Shown here one piece after another: positions 18,357 to 27,189 of a stretch of 64,000 nucleotides of DNA. The notes beneath the pieces are model-generated. The model did not search any database. It saw only the letters and a list, made by a program, of their open reading frames with translations, and was not told the DNA's origin. Numbering within the stretch: the stretch's first letter is position 1; the number at the start of each line of letters is the position of its first letter. Source of the DNA: Hormoscilla sp. GM7CHS1pb (GTDB taxonomy: Bacteria; Cyanobacteriota; Cyanobacteriia; Cyanobacteriales; Desertifilaceae); assembly GCA_014323675.1 (NCBI GenBank), contig JACONN010000001.1, positions 43,215-107,214 of the forward strand, in the 5' to 3' direction. The translations under genes and the position numbers were made by a program.

Positions 18357-18755
18357 TTATAAACTATCGCCCATTCCCCTCGTTCCTAGGCTCCGCCTGG
18401 GAACGAGTTCTAGAGGCAGAGCCTCTAGTTGACAATGGTGCAAGATATGAGTATAATTAATTTTATTATAAGCTATCGCCTGCCCAAGCAAAGGCTGGAG
18501 CCACCAGCTGTACGGTGTCTGATTGGGGAGAGCCAGAATGTGCAACGCCCCAGTTGAGTTGCACCCAACCTCCCAAGCACAGTTGCTGTCCGACACTGGA
18601 ATTACATAATGAGGGGCTCCGCCCCCAATTAATTCGCCCACAGTATCTTTTAACCCCCGGCGGGCCAGCAGCGAAGTGAGAGAATTACAGCCACCGTGAG
18701 AATAGTTAATCCATTCAGGATCATCTGGCTCCCATAGCGCGATCGCCGTAACCAT
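18357..18755 (-). CDS. Unknown protein, last gene of the DUF262/HEPN operon
   Basis: 132 residues beginning MVTAIALWEPDDPEW. The middle (SLLARRGLKDTVGELIGGG) looks like a folded domain that I do not recognise. The last 50 residues are encoded by repeat sequence (the 107-bp duplication at 18421 and a hairpin), so the native C-terminus may have been replaced. It starts 8 bp after the stop of the preceding gene, which supports co-transcription. Confidence 0.5.
   Translation of the reverse strand: MVTAIALWEPDDPEWINYSHGGCNSLTSLLARRGLKDTVGELIGGGAPHYVIPVSDSNCAWEVGCNSTGALHILALPNQTPYSWWLQPLLGQAIAYNKINYTHILHHCQLEALPLELVPRRSLGTRGMGDSL
18421..18527. repeat. 107-bp exact duplication, copy 1
   Basis: Identical to 21676-21782. 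It contains the 3' part of the preceding unknown gene and the block GTATAATTAATTTTATTATA, which occurs once more at about 18339. The two copies flank the DUF262/HEPN operon. Confidence 0.85.
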
Positions 18756-18763
18756 GCTGGGGG

Positions 18764-19066
18764 TTACTGTTCTGGGGACTTGTCAACTTCCACATAAAGA
18801 CTTAATCCTTTCCTCGCATTAGCATTAAACTTCAATCCCACCTCTGTCTCAGTTGTTATCTCCACCGTATCCTGGGAAACATCATCGATTTGAATACTCT
18901 CAATTATAACTAACTGGCAGCAAGCTTTTGTCTCACTGGCTAAAAAAATCCTTTGTTTCACAGATAAAGTGATATCCCTAACCTTTGCTACAGCTGCTTT
19001 TGGTCGATCGAACCACTCTGTAATTTCACCAATTTCCCTAACTTGTCCTGTCGATACCTGTTGCAA
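18764..19066 (-). CDS. Small beta-barrel protein, possibly EF-Tu domain 2-like
   Basis: 100 residues. The pattern GEITEWFDRPKAAVAKVRD, then LSVKQRIFLASE, VIIESIQIDDVS and EVGLKFNANARKGLSLYV follows the beta-barrel of translation-factor domain 2 (where ESIQI, EVGLK and a terminal glycine-containing turn are usual). The resemblance is by eye only. Start is TTG 19066, overlapping the HEPN gene by 29 bp, so translational coupling is likely. Third gene of the operon. Confidence 0.55.
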   Translation of the reverse strand: MQQVSTGQVREIGEITEWFDRPKAAVAKVRDITLSVKQRIFLASETKACCQLVIIESIQIDDVSQDTVEITTETEVGLKFNANARKGLSLYVEVDKSPEQ

Positions 19067-19805
19067 TTATACGATAAGTCACCAACTCTGCTAATGCTTG
19101 GCATAAGGACTCGATAAAATCACATAATTCTAGGAGTCCTTTAAAGCCCAAAATCTCATCTACAACTGCTCCGTGTGCTGCATCATTCCGGTAACTAATC
19201 AGTTCATTTAGTTCTATTTTACCAATATTTTGACTTTCCATGTATTTATTTACCCACCTCCAAGCATCGGCAATTCCAGCATCAGCCAACAATCTGTCTA
19301 GCTCATCCTTCCGTAAATTTTGCTCGTGCAAGAGAAATGCTTGAGGTATTAAATAGTATTTTTCCTTGCCTGTTATCCCATTTAATAACCCTTTAACAAC
19401 ATCAATATCACTTGCCTCTAATTTATTCTTTTTAAGGTCAAGCAGCAAACGCCCTACCCCTTTACAGTGGGTATTCCTGATTCTCTCGTCCAAGTCAGAA
19501 TAACTGGAAACCTGTTCTGGAAGAAATTCTAACCACAGAGAAATTAAATCTTCAACAAATTTCTCGTAAACAGCATATAACCGAGTAATAGCAGCACAGC
19601 GTTCGTAAATCCGCCATTCATTCTCCTCTGGAATTACCTCAATTAGTTCAGTTATTTTTACACTCTCTTCTGATTCCTGTTTCGTTTCGACCGCGATTTT
19701 TATGATTTCTCTGAGCTTTTGATTGGTCAGGAGAATTGCACGAATGGTATCAATTTTCGGCCTGAGTTTATTGATAAGATTTTGAAGCTCGTCAAAGTAA
19801 GACAT
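19038..19805 (-). CDS. MAE_28990/MAE_18760-like HEPN protein
   Basis: 255 residues. The helical protein carries RNDAAH at residues 206-211, which is the RX4H catalytic motif of HEPN ribonucleases, and ELISYR before it. It matches the HEPN family first noted in Microcystis (MAE_28990/MAE_18760). Such HEPN proteins are commonly the RNase toxin or effector of toxin-antitoxin or abortive-infection modules. It starts 6 bp after the DUF262 gene, so the two form an operon. Confidence 0.8.
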   Translation of the reverse strand: MSYFDELQNLINKLRPKIDTIRAILLTNQKLREIIKIAVETKQESEESVKITELIEVIPEENEWRIYERCAAITRLYAVYEKFVEDLISLWLEFLPEQVSSYSDLDERIRNTHCKGVGRLLLDLKKNKLEASDIDVVKGLLNGITGKEKYYLIPQAFLLHEQNLRKDELDRLLADAGIADAWRWVNKYMESQNIGKIELNELISYRNDAAHGAVVDEILGFKGLLELCDFIESLCQALAELVTYRIIATGIDRTS

Positions 19806-19811
19806 GGCTAG

Positions 19812-20987
19812 TTACTCGGCAATAACTTGGGTCAGCATATCGTCGAAAAGTTGGATTCGCTTCTGGATATCGGCATTGGTTTTTCCACCACCGGTAAACA
19901 GACGCGCTTTGTCGTCGTTCAGAAGCTGCCTTGTCCGTGCAATCACTTGTTCTTTTCGCGAAATCAGCAAGTTGGTATCGGACAAATGCCTGCTAAACCC
20001 CACCATAACAGCATCATAATAAGCTTTATAAGAACGATATTGTCTCGGGCTAGACTGCCGGTCGAAAGGCTTAAATAAATCCTGCCCGTAAATTTGGTGA
20101 GCCAGATCGATTGTTTGAATAAAAATGCTCTCAAGCATTTCAACATCTTTATCAGAACAGTGCATACTTTTCATCATGTATAAATCCAAGAATTCTGTTA
20201 AATCTCCGCGTAATTCCTCAGCATGACGCAAAGCGAAGAAGCGCAGAACTAACTCGGCGTCTTCCATCTTTTTGTAGAGAGCATTCTTAGACAGTTTTTT
20301 GTCATTATCTTCTATAGGTATCCCCCAAGCCTCAGCAAATATCGGTTTCCGTGCTAGTGTTAGCAAGAGTTCGTTAAATTTTCCTAGATATAAACAGTTT
20401 CTGATCTCCTGCCGACTTAGATCGACTCCTTCAGTATTCAGACGCTCAAAAGCACGCTGCTTTAGAAACAGTGCCTTTTCAGGATTTGGTTCCGACTCAA
20501 ATATCAATACGATCGAGGATAGAGAACGACGGTTGATCCCAGCTTTAATTGTTAGTGGCAGGTCTTCATACTTCCGTCCATTTAGTTCTGGCCAAAGCTC
20601 TAGTCCTTGAAGTACGAGTTTGTTTTCGTAAAAAGCTTGAAGTGCTGTTATTCTCTGTTGACCGTCCATCACTTCATAGGAATTATATGCTTTTTCATAA
20701 AGAATGATTGGTGGTACAGGAATATTGATAAGAAATGATTCGATCAATCGTGATTGTTGGACAGGGTTCCAACGCGCTCTCCTCTGGTAGAATGGGCGCA
20801 AATCTATATAATCCGGTTTCTTTAATGATTCAACAAAACTTGGTAACTTTTCCCGGTTGATTTCGGTAATGATTCTTTGCTCTCCTTTATTGTACTTAGC
20901 TCTAATTTCCCTATCTGACATTGTTTTTTGAATATTTTTCGAGGGGATGTTATCCCAGAGTTTTTCTTCAAAGGGTGCAAGCAACAT
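19812..20987 (-). CDS. DUF262 (GmrSD/ParB-like) protein
   Basis: 391 residues. The N-terminal half is a DUF262 domain with the hallmark DGQQR at residues 108-112 inside YEVMDGQQRITAL, and RPFYQRRARWN before it. DUF262 is a ParB/sulfiredoxin-like NTPase fold found in GmrSD restriction enzymes and other phage-defence proteins. The C-terminal HNH (DUF1524) nuclease of GmrSD is absent. First gene of a four-gene operon; the HEPN RNase downstream is the likely effector. Ribosome binding site AAGGAG and a TATAAT box lie upstream on the minus strand. Confidence 0.85.
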   Translation of the reverse strand: MLLAPFEEKLWDNIPSKNIQKTMSDREIRAKYNKGEQRIITEINREKLPSFVESLKKPDYIDLRPFYQRRARWNPVQQSRLIESFLINIPVPPIILYEKAYNSYEVMDGQQRITALQAFYENKLVLQGLELWPELNGRKYEDLPLTIKAGINRRSLSSIVLIFESEPNPEKALFLKQRAFERLNTEGVDLSRQEIRNCLYLGKFNELLLTLARKPIFAEAWGIPIEDNDKKLSKNALYKKMEDAELVLRFFALRHAEELRGDLTEFLDLYMMKSMHCSDKDVEMLESIFIQTIDLAHQIYGQDLFKPFDRQSSPRQYRSYKAYYDAVMVGFSRHLSDTNLLISRKEQVIARTRQLLNDDKARLFTGGGKTNADIQKRIQLFDDMLTQVIAE

Positions 20988-21504
20988 TGGTTGTCTTCTC
21001 CTTGGGAATGACTGTGGTACAAGGACTATAACTATTATATCACAACAGTTGGAACATGGGCGGTTAACTTTTTACTCCTGCGTGGGTTCCGGTCCGGTGC
21101 CGATCGGGCTTTCTTAGACTTGTGGCTGTTTGCTCCTGATATCACATCATACGCGATCGGGGGAGGGGGGATGCCTGAGGTGAGAGAATTTCCCAAATCT
21201 TCTCAGTGCCCCGATCGCTAGCACTGTTTGCTCCTTAGATCCTATCTTGGCGATCGCCGAGAGGGGACCAGTTTAGGAAATAATTACCAGTATAGCCGCC
21301 GGCACCTGGGAGCAGAGCCTCCGGCGTGCCTTCCCAGGTAGAACCAGCCAACGAGTTGAAATGATTCCCCGTATAGCCGCCGGCACCGGTCGGCAGAGCC
21401 TCGGCGTGCCTTCCCTGGCTCTGCCAGGGAACGAGTAAATGGTGTCTAACCAGGTTTTCCAGACAGGTTTGCCCGATCGCAAACAGAGTCAAATCCTTGT
21501 CCAG
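20988..21504. repeat. Repeat-rich intergenic
   Basis: Holds the DUF262 operon promoter region (TATAAT near 21030-21040 on the minus strand) and two copies of a block with TATAGCCGCCGGCACC followed by CAGAGCCTC(C)GGCGTGCCTT at about 21291-21335 and 21371-21415, plus a hairpin of TTCCCTGGCTCTGCCAGGGAA. Open frames here are repeat translations. Confidence 0.6.
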
Positions 21505-21690
21505 TCAGGACTTGAGTGATTGATAAGTTTTTCTCATCACCTGTCTGGCATAGTCGAGAACCAACGAGTCTGGCTTTGTCATCAGATCCGCTTCTCTTAC
21601 CGTAATAACATCCTGTCCAGCATCTCTTAGCAACTCAACTAGGCGCTTTGCCTGGGAACTCGTTCTAGAGGCTCTGCCTCTAGTTGACAA
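21505..21690 (-). pseudogene. DUF5615 PIN-like toxin, 5'-truncated
   Basis: From about 21655 the minus strand reads AKRLVELLRDAGQDVITVRE, then PDSLVLDYARQ, typical of the N-terminal region of DUF5615 (Mut7-C/PIN-like) toxins. Residues upstream come from an inserted repeat and the protein ends after only 61 codons. It is a relic of the kind of toxin that partners the DUF433-like gene at 17752. Confidence 0.6.
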
Positions 21691-21782
21691 TGGTGCAAGA
21701 TATGAGTATAATTAATTTTATTATAAGCTATCGCCTGCCCAAGCAAAGGCTGGAGCCACCAGCTGTACGGTGTCTGATTGGG
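21676..21782. repeat. 107-bp exact duplication, copy 2
   Basis: Identical to 18421-18527; see that entry. Confidence 0.85.
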
Positions 21783-21920
21783 CTGTGTGGATAAGTTCAA
21801 TAGCTTATTGTGCTTCCTCTACAGGCTTTTATAGCGTTAGGTATTTGATGCTGACGCTAGTATCCAGACAAAGAACTCAACCACGATATTCGTCTCCTTC
21901 CCAGAGTCTGCGAATTAGCG
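21783..21920 (-). pseudogene. Relic of an antitoxin / PIN toxin pair
   Basis: On the minus strand, 21920-21879 matches the last codons of the antitoxin-like gene at 26223 (CGAATATCGTGGTTGA). Directly after it comes LCLDTSVSIKYLTL and then two in-frame stops; DTSxxIKYL is the N-terminal signature of PIN toxins. Both genes are decayed. Confidence 0.55.
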
Positions 21921-21934
21921 GTCAAGAATCACTC

Positions 21935-22160
21935 ATCAACAATCCCTATCATCTCCTAATTGTGCAACGCCCAACTACTTTTGACCACACCCCGCAGCAT
22001 ACCATACTCATAGTTACAGGTATGGTAGCAAGAGGAGCTAAACTTTTGACCACACCCCAAAAACATACACCAAGCTTGATGTATGTTTTTTAGCCATACA
22101 TCTAACTGGAGGTATGTTCTGAAAGTTAGCGGGCGTTATAGCGGTATTGAATCCCGAAGG
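21935..22160. mobile_element. Debris of IS1-type and MITE ends
   Basis: 21940-21970 is a solo end of the IS1-type element at 30925 (on the minus strand GGCGTTGCACAATTA then GATGAT). Two solo MITE ends TTTTGACCACACCC follow at 21979-21992 and 22044-22057. A palindrome ACATACA...TGTATGT lies at about 22067-22088. No gene. Confidence 0.6.
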
Positions 22161-22594
22161 ACTTGACACTGATAAAATAATCGGCAATAATTATTTATGT
22201 GTGTTTTCCTGAGACATTATGGGAAGGAGCATCAGTAAAGAACTATCTCTAACGGATGCAGTTCGCCTGGGAACAACATCCTCATCCCCCTACTTGGGTT
22301 CGCCGACATTCGACGAAGTGCCTTTCCACGTCCAGGTGGGCCGTCAGCCAGCCTTGGGCACCTACGTCATAATTGAACTTGACACCGACAAAATAATCGG
22401 CAATAATTATTTAACGTATGTTTTCCTGAAACATTATGGGAAGGAGCATCAGTGAAGAACTATCTCTAACGGATGCAGTTCGCCTGGGAACGACATCCTC
22501 ATCCCCCTACTTGGGTTCGCCGACATTCGACGAAGTGCCTTTCCACGTCCAGGTGGGCCGTCAGCCAGCCTTGGGCACCTACGTCATAATTGAA
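22161..22594 (+). repeat. 216-bp tandem duplication at the HerA gene start
   Basis: Sequence from ACTTGACAC at 22161 to 22376 is repeated from 22377 with only a few differences and one 1-bp indel. Each copy includes the upstream region and the first roughly 50 codons of the HerA gene. Copy 1 is an open frame (22219-22455) whose last codons run into copy 2, overlapping the real start by 20 bp. Confidence 0.85.
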
Positions 22595-23995
22595 CGCGAT
22601 TCAGATCGCAGCGTTCATTACGGACGGATAATCGGCGGTACAGAAGACAACCCCCGTGCCAACCCGTCCTCAATGCAACAGGATCAGGCATACAATGTCG
22701 GTCACAAGGATCCCAGGCCGGGAGATCTAGCTCCTCACGTCACTCGGGTGATGAATGTCGAAGTCTTGGGCGAGATCCATCTAGATGATGACGGCAAGAT
22801 GACCGTGAAGGAACCTAGTCTTCTGGGGCAAACTGGTAAGGGTGTCTATGAACTGCCAGCAGACCAGATTCCGTGGTTACACAACATTCCCGACTCGCCG
22901 GACAAGGGTTTTCACATCGGAATAATTGAATCGGGGAACCGTTCCGTAGATTTTGTGCTGCCAATGGAGGCGATCGCCCGGCATCTGGCAGTGGTAGGAA
23001 AAACGGGGGTAGGCAAGAGTTATGCCGTAGGAGTTTTGATCGAAGAATTAGCAGGCCACGGCATTCCGGTTATTGCCTTCGACGTGCTCGGAGACATGAT
23101 TTATGCTGCTGAAGACCTCAAAGGGCGTAGCTTTCGAGCAGGAGAAGACTTTCGAGTGCCTTACTCGGTCATTGGATGGAATGAGTTTTTGGGATTTGTT
23201 CCTAACCTGACATCTGACCAATCGGAATTAGTTTCCCTGGGCTATAATGTAGTTTTAGGGGAAGCTTTTCAAAGCTTAGAGCAGACGGGAAGGGTAAACA
23301 TCCCTATTCAGGAACTTTTGGATGAAATCAACAGGGCAGGTGAGGAATTTGGGCAAGGTCCTGTGGCAAAGCGGGCAGCACGCAAAGTGCAAACAACCTT
23401 TAAACGCAATAGACTGTTGACTACTGGTACTGAGGCATGGTTGGAGGAATTTACAGAAAAACCAATAACAAATGTATTTGTCGGTCATTTAAACCAACAG
23501 CAACGAAACTCGATCGTTGGGGCGACGGCGCGAATGCTTCAAGCACTCAGAAAGCGCGAGCAAATTCCCCCTTTCGTGTTTGTGCTGGATGAAGCTCATT
23601 TTTTCTTACCAGCAGCAGGAGGGATCACGCCTTCTACTAATGTTATCCGAGAGATGATTCGCACTGCTCGTCACGACGCGATCGGCATCGCGCTGATCAC
23701 CCAGAGTCCGTCATCTATGGACAAGCAGGTGCTTTTGACTTGTAATACGCGGGTGGTATTCGCCCTAGATCCGGATGACATTAAATTAGTATCAGGCACG
23801 ATGGGAGATGTTGCGGAAGAAATGAAGTTACGCATTCCCAAGCTGGCCAAGGGAACGGCGATCGTCTCATCTAGTATGGACATTATGCGACACCCAGCAC
23901 TTGTCAGGATTCGCAAGCGTCAGACCAGAGAAGGGGCGCCAACACCAAATATAGCTGAGGAGGTTAAAAAATGGCGAGAAAAGAACAGATTCTAG
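22436..23995 (+). CDS. herA: HerA-like hexameric DNA-translocating ATPase
   Basis: 519 residues. The N-terminal part fits a HAS-barrel (residues about 5-150), followed by a HerA/FtsK-type RecA fold with Walker A GKTGVGKS near residue 190 and Walker B FVFVLDEAH near residue 380. RTARHDAIGIALITQSP follows, as in HerA motor domains. HerA pumps or unwinds DNA for a partner nuclease, classically NurA. Here the next gene overlaps by 25 bp and looks NurA-like. In bacteria, HerA paired with SIR2, DUF4297 or NurA-type partners acts in phage defence. The start ATG has no strong ribosome binding site. Confidence 0.88.
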   Translation: MGRSISEELSLTDAVRLGTTSSSPYLGSPTFDEVPFHVQVGRQPALGTYVIIERDSDRSVHYGRIIGGTEDNPRANPSSMQQDQAYNVGHKDPRPGDLAPHVTRVMNVEVLGEIHLDDDGKMTVKEPSLLGQTGKGVYELPADQIPWLHNIPDSPDKGFHIGIIESGNRSVDFVLPMEAIARHLAVVGKTGVGKSYAVGVLIEELAGHGIPVIAFDVLGDMIYAAEDLKGRSFRAGEDFRVPYSVIGWNEFLGFVPNLTSDQSELVSLGYNVVLGEAFQSLEQTGRVNIPIQELLDEINRAGEEFGQGPVAKRAARKVQTTFKRNRLLTTGTEAWLEEFTEKPITNVFVGHLNQQQRNSIVGATARMLQALRKREQIPPFVFVLDEAHFFLPAAGGITPSTNVIREMIRTARHDAIGIALITQSPSSMDKQVLLTCNTRVVFALDPDDIKLVSGTMGDVAEEMKLRIPKLAKGTAIVSSSMDIMRHPALVRIRKRQTREGAPTPNIAEEVKKWREKNRF

Positions 23996-26163
23996 AACAA
24001 AGCATTCTGGATTTGCTAGCGGCAGAAAATGATGGTTTAACAGTCGCAGAGATTGTAGATCGGCTTAGAGTCGGAGATGGGAATGTTTCGGAAAAAGTTG
24101 TACGCGCTCAACTGAACAAACTTGCTGAGGCAGGTAAACTGAACAAACAAAAGCGTCGGGGTAAAGGAATAGGAAAGACTGCCTACGCTTACTTTTACTC
24201 GGATAAATTACCGCGACAGCCAATACCGCAACAGCTAAACCTATTCGATCAAATTACTGGGGTGGTAAGCGATAAGTCTCGCTTGATTCCAAGAACCGAG
24301 GTGGAAAGAGAAGAGCTAGAGCTAGATCCAGAGGAACTTAAACGTCAAGATCGAGCGCGTTCCGTTTTGGAAAAAATTGCCTCAAGTCATTTGCAATCGG
24401 AATCATACGCACAGGCGATCGTTGAAATAGCACCTCAATTGGCAGAGGAAACCCCTGTAGATATGGTTGTAGAAATGGCCGCTTGGGTAGTAAAAGATCT
24501 CAATCAACTGGGAGAGCAAATTAATCGCCGATGGCAAAGTGGTAATATAGAAGACGTAAGGAAACTCGCTTCTAGACTAGAGGAGCGACTGATATGGGCA
24601 AGGAGCTACTTTCAGCGATTTTGGCGACTAGACCGTTCAGTAGATGAAATTCCAGGCATTTTGAATTTGCCTGGACAAGCGAAATATTTCTTTCAGGAAA
24701 AAAAACGTGCTTTCTTGAATGAGGAAAAAGCACGAGAAAAACTGGGAAAGCGGATTTTGGGTGATAAAGTAATTGAGGAGCGAGTGCCACCAACCAACAT
24801 GCACAAAGCAGCAGCAGGCACCGATGCATCTGTGGCCGACATTTTATTAGATCACTCTCCAGGCAGTTTTATTCCTCCCGATCCAGTGGTAGTAACAACC
24901 TCAGCAGCAGCAATGGTAGTTACCGCCGATAGTGGAGGAAAGCTAGAATACCAGGATTTTGATATTTTTCCCGATCATCTCCAAGAGTACGAGGACTTTA
25001 GAGCCGCTGAAAATGGATTGGTGTTATCTCCAGACCTAATGAGATCCATTGGTAAAAACTCAGATTTTAAGCACTCGCGAACCGCAGCGATGGATCTCAG
25101 ACAATACTCACAAGACCTTCATGTTTCAATGGACGAGTCTAAGTGGCGCCCCATTGGCAATATACCAGAGTTGGGTATTAATTCCAGACCTACCCTGATA
25201 TTTCGTGACGGTCGCGTGTTACCTATAGTACATCGTTTAAACTTCTACGAAGATAAAGGCTTGTATGGTAAAATAGTCCGCAATTTAATTAAGAAGTTTG
25301 CTGATGTCATTCACAATACTCTGTCAAGTACTAGGGGTAAAATTGTCTATGGGTCTGCGGTTAAAAATCCCGAGCTGTCATGGCTAGCACCTTTAGTATT
25401 TTGGTATTTGCACATTAAGCAAGTTAAAGTAGCTGATAAAGTAGTTGTTGATGATGAAGACGTATATAAAGCTCCTTTGGCAGATACAGCGGTATCGCAG
25501 CTTCTATTTCTTGGGTTAGCAAAGAAAAATAGAAATTTTGAACGAGAGCGAGTTTTTCTAACTTTCCAACCTTTACGCCGTTTTTCAGATATTGTCTTCC
25601 TAGACGAGTCTCTACCTTTAGTCATCTCAGAAAAAGATCGAAAGAGACTTTTACAAGAAGATAGTACGGATGATTGGAATAAGTGGTTCGCAGAACGCAT
25701 TCTTAGGAAGCAAAAAGAACGTCAAGAAAATATTCTCGATAAAAATGACTATCAAGCGTTGATTTATGCTTGTGATAACGCGGGAGTTATCATGTGCTAC
25801 GCTGCACCCACATCTGCTTATCAAACGATAGTTGATAGCGATTCTGGTACAGCAGGTCAATTTTTAATTCCTCGCCTGGAAGCAGCTGTCAATTTACAGG
25901 ATAAGCCCAACTCTTATCAAAAGAACTTAGATGAGATGCTTTCGTGGTTGGCTGCTGAACATTGGGAACTAGATTTCAACCACACGCAATCAGGATTCGA
26001 CACGGGAAACTCACAGCAAAGTATTCCTATATTAGTACCTGACGTTACGATTCTTGCCCATGAAGCAGCAACCTTTGCTCGCGACAAGTTGAGTGAAGAG
26101 GTAAAAGACCAGATTATAAAGCTGATTGCAGAGCTGAGAAAACGCATGGGGAAAAGCCGCTGA
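23971..26163 (+). CDS. NurA-like nuclease with N-terminal winged helix
   Basis: 730 residues. Residues 1-75 (LTVAEIVDRL, VVRAQLNKLAEAGKL) form a predicted winged helix-turn-helix. Residues 275-720 look like a NurA domain: GTDAS near 282-286 is in the place of the NurA motif I DGS, and LIFRDGRVLPIVHRLNFYE near 408-427 in the place of motif II, with a conserved YGSAVKN strand after. NurA is a Mn-dependent end-resecting nuclease driven by HerA. Translation starts at AGGAGG-TTAAAA-ATG inside the end of herA, so expression is coupled. NurA assignment is by motif and context; catalytic residues need structural confirmation. Confidence 0.75.
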   Translation: MARKEQILEQSILDLLAAENDGLTVAEIVDRLRVGDGNVSEKVVRAQLNKLAEAGKLNKQKRRGKGIGKTAYAYFYSDKLPRQPIPQQLNLFDQITGVVSDKSRLIPRTEVEREELELDPEELKRQDRARSVLEKIASSHLQSESYAQAIVEIAPQLAEETPVDMVVEMAAWVVKDLNQLGEQINRRWQSGNIEDVRKLASRLEERLIWARSYFQRFWRLDRSVDEIPGILNLPGQAKYFFQEKKRAFLNEEKAREKLGKRILGDKVIEERVPPTNMHKAAAGTDASVADILLDHSPGSFIPPDPVVVTTSAAAMVVTADSGGKLEYQDFDIFPDHLQEYEDFRAAENGLVLSPDLMRSIGKNSDFKHSRTAAMDLRQYSQDLHVSMDESKWRPIGNIPELGINSRPTLIFRDGRVLPIVHRLNFYEDKGLYGKIVRNLIKKFADVIHNTLSSTRGKIVYGSAVKNPELSWLAPLVFWYLHIKQVKVADKVVVDDEDVYKAPLADTAVSQLLFLGLAKKNRNFERERVFLTFQPLRRFSDIVFLDESLPLVISEKDRKRLLQEDSTDDWNKWFAERILRKQKERQENILDKNDYQALIYACDNAGVIMCYAAPTSAYQTIVDSDSGTAGQFLIPRLEAAVNLQDKPNSYQKNLDEMLSWLAAEHWELDFNHTQSGFDTGNSQQSIPILVPDVTILAHEAATFARDKLSEEVKDQIIKLIAELRKRMGKSR

Positions 26164-26222
26164 TAGGAATAGGTATAGTCTCGTTATCAGTCCAGAGTTT
26201 GGTAGCGAGAGCACAAGTTTGC

Positions 26223-26492
26223 TCAACCACGATATTCGTCTCCTTCCCGGAGTTGGCGAATTAGTGGTACAGAATTGGGATGTATTCCAGTACGGGCTCT
26301 GATTTGTTCCCGGAGGCGGGCGATCGCCGCGTCTGTGGCTAAGAACTGCTGCCGGCGACGGTCCCGATCGTCTCTGTCTTGCTGTTCTAGGTACGCTATG
26401 AATTCTCTTGCTAGGCGCGATCGCTCATCAGAAAGCTGGACCAAACTAGATTGAACTTCCTCAAGTAAACTATTGTGCTGTTGCGGTTCCAT
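26223..26492 (-). CDS. Antitoxin-like protein, orphan
   Basis: 89 residues, charged and helical, ending IARLREQIRARTGIHPN then LIRQLREGDEYRG. The same C-terminal tail is found as relics at 17587 and 21879, the latter followed by a PIN relic. This suggests a family of VapB-like antitoxins. No intact toxin follows; downstream on the minus strand only a short QTCALATKLWTDNE-like stretch remains before the NurA gene end. Confidence 0.6.
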   Translation of the reverse strand: MEPQQHNSLLEEVQSSLVQLSDERSRLAREFIAYLEQQDRDDRDRRRQQFLATDAAIARLREQIRARTGIHPNSVPLIRQLREGDEYRG

Positions 26493-26691
26493 CGTGACCT
26501 CCCATTAACTAGGTTGATTGTAAAACGCTGTGGATCTGTTCAGTTGCTAGTTCTATCTTATCGTGGTGGCTGCCACCCTTACACCAATTGCAACTAGAGG
26601 CAGAGCCTCTAGAATATCATTACCAGGCCGGAGCCTGGTAACGAGGGAATTGCGATCGCCTACTTACTATAGTATCGGCTACCAGGAGGCT
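26493..26691. repeat. Hairpin repeats between antitoxin genes
   Basis: Includes CTAGAGGCAGAGCCTCTAG (about 26590-26610) and a CCAGGCCGGAGCCTGG hairpin. The first is the same motif as near 18410 and 21665. No gene. Confidence 0.6.
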
Positions 26692-27189
26692 TCATTCTGA
26701 CTCGCCAACTGCCTGCAAAACTTCTGTATAAAGCTGCTCGTCAACCCAGAAGCCAACCCGATCGATTAGATCGTCAAGCAACGGTTTTACCTCTTGAATT
26801 AAGTTGTTACGTTTGGCAGCAATGAGGATGCCTAAGACACCTGTGACTTTTAGCCCTACTCCCATTGCAGCAGTTCTACCAAGTCGTTCATCTATGAGTA
26901 GCCGTTCAGCTTTTAACTCGACAGCCAAGGCGATCGCCTCAGCCTCACCCGGATCGAGTTCAACTCTTAACATGTTGACAAATGCTCGATCGGTTACCGA
27001 TTGAGTTTTAATCCAGCGGCATATCGGTACAACCATAGCACTGACATCGGTATTACCCACATTGGTGATTTCGTTGAAAACAGCCGTTGGAATCACAACT
27101 TCATCATATAGTTGACGGAGTAAATCAAGCTGACCAATGGTGGAAAGGTAAAAGATGGGTGAAGTATTACTGATAACAATCATCGCCAT
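26692..27189 (-). CDS. DUF3368 PIN-type toxin
   Basis: 165 residues. VISNTSPIFYLSTIGQLDLL at the N-terminus (SNTSP with the first acidic/polar PIN position), LDPGEAEAIALA and LLIDERLGR in the middle, and VTGVLGIL after are diagnostic of DUF3368. These are putative RNase toxins paired with UPF0175. It overlaps the antitoxin gene by 10 bp. Confidence 0.88.
   Translation of the reverse strand: MAMIVISNTSPIFYLSTIGQLDLLRQLYDEVVIPTAVFNEITNVGNTDVSAMVVPICRWIKTQSVTDRAFVNMLRVELDPGEAEAIALAVELKAERLLIDERLGRTAAMGVGLKVTGVLGILIAAKRNNLIQEVKPLLDDLIDRVGFWVDEQLYTEVLQAVGESE

Noticed and set aside
22219..22455. Separate 78-residue gene before herA
   Set aside because: It is the first copy of the tandem duplication of the herA start, running into the second copy.
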